Below, piece by piece: positions 11,098 through 23,000 of a stretch of DNA of 64,000 nucleotides. Both the position numbers and the translations under genes were made by a program. The stretch is from Trema orientale. Its lineage: Eukaryota; Streptophyta; Magnoliopsida; Rosales; Cannabaceae. Under the pieces are notes generated by a model that did not search any database, was not told where the DNA came from, and worked only from the letters and a program-made list of their open reading frames with translations. The stretch spans positions 87,395 through 151,394 of the forward strand of contig JXTC01000141.1 in NCBI GenBank assembly GCA_002914845.1, written 5' to 3'. The stretch's first letter is position 1. Each line of letters begins with the position of its first letter.

Positions 11098-14000
11098 ATG
11101 GCGTCCAAGTTCGGCTTGGCTGGTGGTATACCGGAGCGGCGAGTCCGACCCATTTGGGACGCCATTGATTCTCGCCAGTACAAGACGGCACTCAAGCTCG
11201 CTACTTCCCTCCTTGCCAAGACCCCCAACTCACCTTATGCTCTGGTACAAATCTTTTTATTTTTTATTTTTTATTTTGGGTTAAAGTCTCTGCAATTTAC
11301 TTTAAAACTAAACAACGTCTGTTATTTGGGGGCAATTTAGATTCTGGGGTGGATTTTCTGTATGTTTGTACTCTTTATTGAATTTTTAATCCAAGAACTA
11401 GACCAATGAAGCTGTATGGAATGTAGCTTGTTTTCGAGTTTTGTTGTAAGCCATTTTTTGCCAGATTGTGTTATTGTCAATTGGGTTGTTCGGGTTTTGG
11501 CAGGCACTTAAAGCTCTTGTCTTGGAGAGAATGGGGAAAGCTGATGAAGCGTTATCTGTTTGCTTGAATGCGAAAGAGCTTTTGTACAAGAACGACTCTG
11601 TGTTAATGGATGATCTCACTCTTAGTACGCTGCAAATTGTGTTCCAACGACTTGATCACTGTTAGTCTTGATCTCTTACTGATTTGAATTCTCTTTTTAG
11701 CTCAAATGGCGGCCCACATGAGTTTCTGATATCCAATAATTCTCTTGTAATCAGTGGACTTGGCTACTAGCTGTTACGAATACGCTTGTGGGAAATTTCC
11801 GAACAATTTGGAACTAATGATGGGTCTTTTCAATTGTTACGTTCGGGAGTACTCGTTTGTGAAGCAACAACAGGTTGGTGTGTCACTGTATTTACCTGGT
11901 TTCTGAATGAATTGTGGTAGTTGATGGTTTCTGATGTCTGTCCGTACATGTTTGGGGACCATTTTTTCTTTCCTAAATATCGAATTGTTTGGTGTTCTTT
12001 ATAATTTTATTGTTTTTATTTATCTATTTCTTTTATTGCAGACGGCTATCAAGATGTACAAACTTGCTGGTGAAGAGAGGTTTCTGCTCTGGGCAGTTTG
12101 TAGCATCCAGTTACAGGTTCCTCCAGCATTCTCCGCTTTCTAGTCAGTCTGTTAGCCTTTAATTTTGTACTCTTTCACAGAGATTCTTTAGTGGTGGTGA
12201 CATTATTTAGCATCTTATTTTTCTTCTAGGCAAAACCAGACATTAAAAAAGTGAAGGAGAATGACAGAGAATTACTGAAGTAATCAGTAAAGTTAGGCCT
12301 AACTCTTTCAATGATATTGTCTTTCGTTAAAATACATAGTGCTGTTATGGTGTAAAATTTAAAATGTGGTCGTATTTTTTAATTTTACATTTATGCGTCA
12401 TGAGTGCTAACTGGCTCTGCCTGTAAACCTAAATGGTGGAGAATGGGCTCACGGTCAAGTATTGTTAGTGGTACTGCCTGCCCCCCTTGTTTGAAATATT
12501 TTGAGAGTTTGATAGGTGGTAAAGTTAAAGTTGATTAGGAAATTGTCATTCAATTTTACCCCAACTAATTGCAGAAGTCATAGACATAGTATATTTTAAG
12601 TCAGTCTACTTTAGGGAATATTTTACATGCAGTTTGGTTGCTTCCAAAACCTACAGTGTCTAAAGTCAAGAGCAAACCTGTTGATGGTTGCAGCAGCTGA
12701 ACAGTCTGATCTGGTTTCAGGTTTGAAAATACTGCAATCCCATGTGTGAAGAGGATAAAACTTAGGACTTAGGTATCTGCAAGGTCTTTGGTCATATATT
12801 TTGATAATTTTGCCTAAGTGCTAAGCATGATAAGGCTGTTTGGAAATAGACAATTCTCGATGATTGTGCGTGCAATTGAGAAGGTCATGAACCACAGATA
12901 TGTCAATCTAATATGAGTTTTCTATTTGATTGTTTAAGGTGGCCTAATAATTTTATTTGGTTTGTTCCATGACATGTTTGCTGTTGATTATGATATCTGG
13001 GTAAATTTTATTATTTGAGTGGAGTGTTGAGTGGGTGTTTCATAGTGTTTAATTTTGGTAAATCTTCTTGAACCTGAAATCTAGGTTACTTTCCCCTGTG
13101 AACATATGCTTAATTGCTTATGACCCGTAATTAATTTGTATCAATTCTAGCAGGAATAGATTAATATGATATACCTTTTCACAATTAAATTTCTTTGTAA
13201 GCTTTCTTAATGTCAGTTTCTATTGGGTTTCCTCATCATAGGTTTTAGAGGTTATAGTATGTTAAGTACATGCTCTCTAGTTGCTTTTTTTCTTTTTTGA
13301 ATGAGCGCACATGATCAAAGAGGCAACAATATTACAGAAAAAAGAAAGAAATAGAATCAATCAAGAAAACCTATAGACAGAAATACATGCTCTCAAGTTG
13401 CTTACTTTTTTATGTTTAAACTTCTGTTAGGTGTTTTCTGGAAATGGGGGAGAGAAGCTTTTACTCTTAGCTGAAGGTTTAGTTAAGAAGCATGTGGCCT
13501 CCCATAGCTTGCATGAGCCGGAAGGTATTCATGACCAGGAATTTTTCTGTTCTGTTGGTTCATATGTTGTTTATTCCATACTAAAACCTGCAACCTAATG
13601 CAGCTCTTATGGTCTACATTTCCATTTTGGAGCAACAAGCAAAGTACGGGGACGCTTTGGAAATTCTCAATGGGAAGTTAGGATCACTGCTAATGATTGA
13701 AGTTGATAAACTACGTATACAGGTACTTTAGAATGTTTTATTTGAAATATCAATCATAATTGTTACTTCTTTGCATGCATTTCTTATGTAGATGATTCAA
13801 CATGTATAGCTTGTTAAATAAGTTAACGTATCTTTTTTTTGATCAGCTTGTTTATTGGGTTTACTGATTGAACGGACGACAGCCTGATTCTTGCCAAGAA
13901 ATAACTTGCTTTGATGCTAATGAAACAATATATCACTTCTTTTTAGAACTTAACGAGTACCTTCTCTTGTAAAGTTTGACGTTGTTGGGTTGTCACCAAC

Positions 14001-17000
14001 TCATGAAACATGAAATAAATATTGGTTCTCGTTTATTACATCTTAGGAGTTAGGAAACATACTTCTTAATGGGGATCAAGATTATACTTTATGTTTATGT
14101 ACTTTTTTTAGGTTTAGGCACAAGGAAGTGATAAAATTTCTATTTTCCTATGTTTTAGGATTTTTAATAGAGTTTTATCTTATTTTTAGTCATTAGAATT
14201 AGTTTCCTAGTTGAGTCAGGAAGGCTTCCCCCCCCCCCCCTTTGTCTATCTATGTAGGCCTAGACTATGTCCAACATTGTCAGACTTATTATAAGAGTTT
14301 ATCAGACCTGTTCATTTGTATTTTCAAAATTGAACTTCTTTGTCCTGGCCTTACTTTTTATTTCTAATGACATGGTGGGTCGTTGTAACTATTGTTTTTC
14401 ATAGTTGTCTTCATTGTTTCCTTCAATTATAATAATATTTTTTGGTCTTTTTTCGCGGCATAGAGTTATTTGGTGAGTACTAACCTAGTTGGGATGTACT
14501 TTCAACCTTTGATGTAGTAGGCGAAGTTTTTTTTTGAGAAAAAATGAAACACTTCTTTCTAAATCGATAACTTGAATTGAATAATGTGAGTGACAGTCAA
14601 GGAAGGAGAGTGAAAAATTATTTACATCAAATGCCAATCATTTATATATTGCACATTGGTTAACGTATTCTTTAATTTCTAGCTACATTTTTTCTGTAGT
14701 ACTCATTTGAAAGTCAATATGCATTTTAGTAACGCCTTTACTAAAACTAAAGAGATCATATTAGTATTAGCAACCATGTGATTAAAAGAGAATATCATGT
14801 GATTAAAAGAGAAGTTTTGTTAGTAAAAGAATTAGACACAAATATGTGTTATGATTAAATTTTTTGTTAAAGAATTAACGTTACAGTTTCATCACCATTT
14901 ATTAATCAGTTGTAACAAAAAATATTCTTGTATTGGTGAGTTAAGATAGATTGGGTATTTGATACTCAACAATCTTATTTGCTATCTTATCAACTTGTGA
15001 ACTTTGACTTCAAGTTGACAGGGGAGGCTTCTTGCTCGGGCGGGTGATTACAGTGCTGCTACTGATATTTTTCAGAAAATCTTAGAACTAAGGTATGGTA
15101 GAGCTTCTTTATGGCAGAAGCAAGTGTTAGTATTATTTCCTTGGCAGTTGATGATAGTTTTTCATTGGCTATTTCATTCCCAAGGCAGTCATAAATCATG
15201 CCAATTTTAAGCATTTCTTTGAGTTTTGTGTTTTCTGTTCCATTTCTATTTTCATCATCTTTAGTTCCTTCTCTTTTTCTCCTATGTTCTTTGTTAGTGT
15301 ACTGTGCTTTGCCTTTAATTTGTTATGTTAGAGGGCTGATGACCAGACTGTCTCCGTTGGTCTACCATTGAAACATACTTATCTAAACACAAAAAATAAA
15401 GTAAACTTTTGATTTGACATAGGACTGAAATATTTATTCAATTTCCTTATTTATGCATGTTCCTTATGTACCGTACTTCTGTAACCTTTTATATTTTCAC
15501 CTATAATTTTGTTTCTTTCATTTGGCAGTCCTGATGATTGGGAGTGTTTCCTACATTATCTAGGCTGTTTGTTGGAGGACGACAGCTACTGGTGTAATCT
15601 AGCCCTGAATGATTCGGTTTATCCATCGAAATCTGTTGATTACAAGATTTTACACTTGGAGGATGAAGCAGTGTGTATTTATTACTAGATTTCAATCACT
15701 TTTTCTTTTCTTGTGTTTTCTTCTATTTTGCTATAGTAGAGACTTGCAGCAATAATTGATATAGAGTTTCACTTATTCAAATTGAATGTGCAGTTTGACT
15801 CTCGAATATCAAAGGCATCAGCTTTTGTACAGAAGTTACACGAAGATACCGATAATAATATTGTAAGGTGTCCGTACTTGGCAAATATTGAGATTGAAAG
15901 GAGAAGGCACTTGCAGGGAAAGGGGGACAATGACAAGTTAATAGAATCTTTGATGCAATATTTTGATAGGTACTACATGGATTTGTCATCTCATTTGTAA
16001 TTTTTTGGCTTATTTTACATTCATTTTATTTTTAGTTATCACCATACCAACTCTTATCGTTTGTCTCCCTTGTTTTCAGTAATTGCAGTTAGTGACAAAT
16101 TATAGGAATAATTTCTCTATATTCATTGGTGTTCGGTAATAAACTCTAGGTCAGAAATATTCCTAAACCAAAATATTTAATCAACTTGAGTACGTTTAGG
16201 GAACACACGTGGCTGACAATATTCCTGTGCCCATACTAATTACACGTCATACACATACTTCTTATGCCCATGCTAAGTGCACATGGCATACACACATACA
16301 ACTCACACATGTGGGCTGTCAAACACAGTTTTCTCGACACTCTCCCTCAAGTTGGTGAGTGGATATTGTCCATTCCCAGCTTGATAATAACAAACTGAAA
16401 TACAAAACCGTTTAACCCTTTAGTTAACACATCTGCAAGTTGTTTCTCTAAGGACACAAATGGTGTATAAATAAATCCACTTTCCAACTTCTCCTTTAAG
16501 AAGTGTCTATCTACTTCCACGTGTTGCGTACGGTTGTGTTGCACATGATTGTGTGCAATGTTTATTGTTGATTTGTAATCACAGTATAACTTCATCGGCA
16601 CTCCCATGTTATCTTTAAATCCTCCAAGATTATCTTTAACCACAAAAGCTCACATACTTTCAACGCCATTGCCTTGAATTCAGCCTCTGTACTTGACCTT
16701 GCCATCACATTTTGTTTCTTTATTAGCTAAGTCACAAGATTGCCTCCAAGGAAAGTGCAATAGCCAGAGGTCGATATCCTGTCATCTAGTGATCCCGCAT
16801 AATCTACATCAGTGTAGGCTTCCAAGGTTAGCTCGTCACCTCTTTTGAATAGTACTCCTCTTCCTGGAGTACCTTTTAAGTATTGTAAGATCTGATGAGC
16901 CGCTCGAAGATGAACTTCTTTCGGATTATGCATGTATTGACTGACTACTCCCACAACATAGGCTATATCTGATCTAGTATGGGACAAATAGATTAATTTT

Positions 17001-20000
17001 CCAACTAACTTTTGATAGGAGTTCTTATCTACCGCTGTATCTTCAGGTGCTTCACTAAACTTGTGATTCTGTTCAATTGGAGTCTCTACTGGTTTAGACC
17101 CCAATGTTCCAGCTTTAGCCAACAAGTGTTAACACATTTTTGTTGAAATAGAAAAATCCCATGTTGAGAGTGAGCAACTTCAATGCCGAGAAAATACTTC
17201 AATTTGCCAAGTTCCTTAATTTCAAATTCCTGAAACAAACATTTTCTTAGATTTTCCGTACGTTCCAAGTCGTTTCCTGTTACCACGATATCATCCACAT
17301 AGACTAATAGAGCAGTGACTCCCCCTGAGGGTGAATGCTTAATAAACAGTGTATGATCACCTTGACTTTGCTTGTAGTCAATATCTTTCATTACTCAAGC
17401 AAATCTACCAAACCGAGCTCTAGGAGATTGTTTCAGGCCGTACAAAGCTTTCTTCAATTTGCACACTTTATTTTTTTCGGACTCAAATCCCGGTGGGACC
17501 TCCATATAGATTTCTTTAGTAAGGTCTCCATGTAAGAAGGCATTCTTGACATCAAACTGTTGTATGTTCCATCTTCGGTTGGTTGCTAGAGATAACAGTA
17601 TTCTCATTGTATTCATCTAAGCAATCGGAGCAAAAGTTTTGAGGTAATCTACTCCAAAGGTTTGAGTATAGCCTTTAGCCACCAACCTTGCCTTATATCG
17701 TTCAAGTGATTCATCTGCCTTGTATTTCACAGTAAACAACCATTTGTATCCTACACGCTTCTTTCCTCTAGATAGTTCCACCAAGTCACATGTCTTATTT
17801 TTTTCAAGCGCATCCATTCCATCTTTCATAGTTTCTTTCCATTCTTTACTACCCAATACTTCAGAGACAGTTTTTGGGATAGTAATAGCATTTAAATGAA
17901 TAAGAAAGTTTTGATGACTCCTGGACAATTTCGTATAGGATACAAAGTGGGACAATGGATACATTGAGTGCTGAGTACACTTTCTAACACCTTTCCTAAT
18001 AGCAATAGGAAGATCATCATCATTAACAACTGGTATATTATCTTCATTACTTTAACCCAATTTGTATAGGAACAGATGACTCATTGATGAGTGTATGTAA
18101 GGATGGGGAAGGATCAGGTAAAAATAAGTCTGGGTTCCTATCAGGTAAAGACAAAATTGAATCCTTATCTTCCATGAATGACTCCGTTGAAGATAAGAAT
18201 TATGAGAGTACTTTTCATTTTCAACAAATGTGACATCTGCAAAATGTGACATCTGCAGAGACAGAAAAACGTTTTGTTGGTGGATGATAGCATTTATATC
18301 CTTTCTGTGTAGATGAATATCTAACAAAAACATATTTAAGAACCCTAGGATCAAGTTTCCCTCGGTTATTGGAATGAACATGGACAAATGACACCCAAAA
18401 ATTCTAGGAATAAGATGATTTGTCGTTTTGAAGTCAGGAAAGAATTTTGAAAATAGTTGCATGGGGCTATTATAACCAAGGACTCGAGAGGGTATCCTAT
18501 TAATCAAATGTGTAGCACTTAGGACAGCCTCTCCCCAATAATTTTTTGGAATGTTCTTTTGAAAAAGAAGGGCTCTGGTTACATCAAGGAGATGACCATT
18601 TTTTCTTTCAGTCACTACATTCTGTTGTGGTGTGTTAACACAAGAAGACTCATGAATCACCCCCCCCCCCCCTTTTGTAATGAATGGTGATAGTATTTGA
18701 TCAAAATAACCTCTAGCATTATCGGACGGAACTCTTTATGTCTACCCCAAATTGGTTTTTAACCATCTGAAAAAAATTTTGAAATGTAGAACTCACGTCT
18801 GATTTTTGTTTTAGAAGATAAACCCATGTTACTCGAGTGCAATCATTAATGAAAGAGACAAACCAGCGAGCCCCAAAAATATTTTGGACTAAAGATGGTC
18901 CCCAAACATCACTATGAATAATAGCAAAAAGGATTGTCATTCTTGTATTACTTATTGAAAAGGAATTATGCTTATGTTTTGCAAGTTCACAAACCTCACA
19001 ATGAAGCTACACAACTCCAATCCCTTAAACAAGGAGGAAACATAATTTTAAGAGTACTGAAAGATGGGTGACCACGACGAAAATAATGCAACCAAATCTG
19101 ATTTTTATTTGAAAGAGACAATTCAGAAAATAAAGATAGCAGAATCTAATTCTTACTGCTATTTTACCCACCAGGTTCCTCAAAGAAGTAGAGTCTATTG
19201 TTTGCCTTAGCAAGTCCAATCATCCTCCCCATGCCCTGGTCATGAATTTGACAGAGTAGAAGAAAAGTTTACAACATAATTCAAATCTTTTGCAAGTTTA
19301 TGAACTGAAATAGTATTAGTTGACAACTTGGGCACATGGAAAACATTTTTCAAAACCAGATTCTGATTAATAGCAACATCCCCTTCACCAGCAACAGTAA
19401 CAAGAGTTCCATCAGCAGCGGCCACCTTTTTATTACTAGGACAAGGGTTGTATGAAACGAACCCATGGGATAATTGAGTCATATGATCAGTAGCCCCCAA
19501 ATCAATCACCCATGATTCTTTTGTAGAGAAGTTCGAAGTACTTAGTGCAAAGGGATAAGAATAATTACTTGATAGAGCCAAAAAGCAAGTACTTGCGCCT
19601 GTGGGTTTCTCTAATGTACTCAGAAAATACCTCAGCTTTTTCATCTCCTCCTTATTAAATTCTGCTTGTGTTTTGGGCAGGTCACCCTCTCCTCTTGGCT
19701 GTGCCGAGGTCATATGCACCTGTCTTTGTCATCCTCCTTGATTTCCCTTAGCTGTTCAGTTTCGGTGGGTAATATAAGAGTTATTCTGGGTTATTTAATG
19801 GCTTATCATGAAGCTTCAAGCACCTATGCTTTGTATATCGGGGTTTTTCGCAGTAGGTACACCATATGGTGTCCTTATTTCCCGCCTTTGAGTTCTCGAA
19901 CAATTCGGTATCTCCTCCTGCTTGCTGGTCTAGTTTCATGCTTCGGGATTTGCACCTTTGATAATTACAGCAAATTCCTCTACTAGTTGAGGCTCCATTA

Positions 20001-23000
20001 TCACTTCTCGACGTCATTCTCCCTCTTGGATTATGGCCATTGTTTCGTTTAGTGAGGGGAGTTCTTTAGCTAGAACTTGGACACGGACAGAATCGAATTC
20101 AGCATTCAAACTAGCGAGAAATTTGTAAATTCTCTCTTTTTCCATATAACATTGGAGGAGAGCTATATTATCGTTGCACTTCATCTCAATACACTCATAA
20201 TGATCCAATTGTTGCCACAAACTTTGTAAAGTCTGGGCATATTCAACAATTGAAAGATTACTTTGTTTTATAGTAGAGATTTTCATCTTAATCTCATAAA
20301 TTTGAGTTGCAGCACGAACTCTTGAATAATTTTGTTTGCAATTTTCCCAAATATCAGTGCTGTTTTTAAAAACATACAAGTATCGTTTACCTCAGGTGTC
20401 ATGGAATTCCACAACCAAGACATCACCACCGAATCTTCTTCATCCCATGCAGCAAACATTGGATCTTCTGGCTTTGGACCTATCCCAAGAAGATGGCTCA
20501 GTTTTCCCTTCCCTTTCAAGAAGGTCTGAATAAATTGAGACCACCTTAAGTAGTTTTTTCCGTAGAGTCGTAAGCTAGGCTGAACGTTTTGGTAATTCTC
20601 CAGGGATGGCATTATGGTTTTCAGTGGTTAAGGATGTTAAAGGAGTGGTTTCTGAGATTTCAGGCATGATAAAGGAACGGATTTGTAGAACAAGAGATTC
20701 AGATTCGTTAAATCAGGCTGAGTGCCAAAGAAATATAGTTCTAGGTCGCAGGGTCACAAAAAAAAAAAAGAAAATTTAATGGTCGGGTTCTTTCGAGGAT
20801 CATGTTAACAAGGTTTGGATAATGTATTTGGACACAAAGGGTTATACAATCAGCAAAGAAGACTGAAAAAAAAAGGGAAGAACAACAGAAATGCAGCTGT
20901 AAAAATACTCTATTTTTACTCTGAAAAACAGGGGAAAACAGAATGATCTATTCAGCAACGAAGGTCGAAGAAAAGATGGCTTCTAGGAGCTTAATTCAGC
21001 TCTGATGCCGTGACAAAAATTACAGGAATAATTTCTCTATATTCATTGGTATTCGATACAACATATTTATATATAAACTCTAGGTCAGAAATATTCCTAA
21101 ACCAGAATATTTAATCAGCTAGACGTGGCTGACAATATTCCTATGCCCATACTAAGTACACATGTTATACATATACTTTTCATGCCCATGCTAAGTGCAC
21201 ATGGCATACACACATATAGCTCACGCGTGTGGGCTGTCAAACACAGTTTTCTCGACAGTTAGGATGCTTCCTTTGATGGATTACTAACTTGTTATCAACT
21301 CTATAGCTGAACCTGAGTTGTAGCTCTATATAGTTTCATTTAAACTGTTTCTGATCTTAATTGGTTGGTTTTGATAAAAAAAAATTGGCTATAAAGGCAG
21401 AATTGATTTGTTTTTCCAATAGTCACTTAAAAGACATGACGATGCTATGATCTTGATTCTCTATATGATGTTTTTCATTGTCTGAACTCAGGTTTGGTCA
21501 CTTAGCCTGCTCCTCTGCTGATGTTGAAAAGTTTCTTGATGTCTTAAGCCCTGATAAGAAGATAGAGTTCCTCAACAAGTTGAAGAAAAGCTTTGACTGC
21601 ATTTCTACAGTGCCAACAAAAATGCTTGGGCAGTCAATTACTCTCTTCAAAATTCAAGAATTGGTTGGAAACATGTCTGAGCTCCCCGTGGCTGGTGCGT
21701 TGTGGAAAAATATTCAAGATTTTTTTGTTTTGTTTTATACATCCACTTTTATGCTGTGGTGCTATTGGTCTTAGGGAGATTTCCTGCTACTTTTGCTGTG
21801 TGGTGATTATATGCCCTTTCCACCTGATACCCAAAGAACTGTTGGCAAAATAAACCTGGTGGTGTTCTTTTGATTTTTTTTTTTACTTTTCTAAACGCTA
21901 TCATCATCAATATATTCTGGTTCATTGTAGGCTTAATTTCTTTGGAGAAGTTTTCTTTTTAATCTTCAGTTTTTATTTTATTTGTCTCTCTTATTACAAA
22001 TGGTCTTACGTTGTGAGCTCTGTCATTAAGTTGCTTATTCAATTCCTCCTCATTTATTCTTCTGCAGAACTTGAGGGGTCTGCTGTACAAATGGCAGAGA
22101 TGTATTGTCGAAACCTTCCACTGTCAAAGGATTTGGATCCACAAGAGGGCATGCATGGTGAAGAGCTGCTATCCATGGTGTGCAATGTATTGATTCAGGT
22201 ATTTCGTTTCGCATCACATCTAGAAATTTTCTGTGAAGGGACTACAGATTTCAATTGTTTACATGCTTCTAATATTGAAGCTAGTCTGATACAAAGCTTT
22301 TATAGTTATTCTGGCGTACTAGACATGTTCGCTATTTTATAGAGGCAATTATGGTGTTGGAGTTTGGCTTGAACATCCGAAGGTGAGAACTCAGTTTTAC
22401 TTTGTTACTATTGGTTTTTATAAGTTTGAATTATATGTCAACTTTACTATCTGATTATATTATGCAGATATGTATGGCAGTACAAGATCTTATTGTTGCA
22501 CTTGTATTCTTACTGGGGTGCCCTTTCATTAGCACATGAATGGTAAGTTATTGATACTCCTATTTATTGGTTATGTAGCATTTGGTAATTATTATTATGC
22601 AGCATCTTTACCTATTAAGAGGATCTTTTCTTTTTCTGTTAGGTATAAATTGTTGGATGTCAAAAATATCCTGATGGAAACTGTTTCTCACCACATTTTA
22701 CCCCAGATGTTGGTTTCTCCCCTTTGGAAAGATTTAAATAATCTGTTACAGGACTACCTTAAGTTTATGGATGACCACTTCAGAGAATCTGCCGATCTGA
22801 CATTTCTTGCTTATCGGCATAGAAATTACTCTAAGGTCCGTAAGATATTTTGTTAGTATGTGATGTTTTTTTATAATATATGTTATTTATTTATGTTTCA
22901 GAAGCCTTGATGTTATTCCAAAGCATATTACATGTAAAAATTGAAACATGATTTAGTAGGTATGCAAATTTGTCTTTCCAAAATACTAAGAGAGTTGTTA

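Larger units (their letters stand above)
16093..21257 (-). mobile_element. Ty1/Copia LTR retrotransposon, inactive, antisense in NAA25 intron 9
   Basis: A complete element of 5,165 bp is bounded by LTRs of 247 bp (16093-16339 and 21011-21257), both TG...CA, with a GTTAG duplication. On the minus strand the 5' LTR is followed at once by a degenerate initiator-Met primer site (CGGCATCAGAGC, 20999-21010). A polypurine tract (TTGAGGGAGAG, 16340-16350) precedes the 3' LTR. The domain order gag, protease, integrase, reverse transcriptase, RNase H is that of Copia. The two LTRs differ by roughly 20 substitutions plus two larger indels, so the insertion is old. The host gene still has intact splice sites on both sides. 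Confidence 0.93.

Noticed and set aside
12440..13430. Possible extra exons or an insertion in the long NAA25 intron 4
   Set aside because: No terminal repeats, no coding similarity, and the flanking exons join in phase without it.
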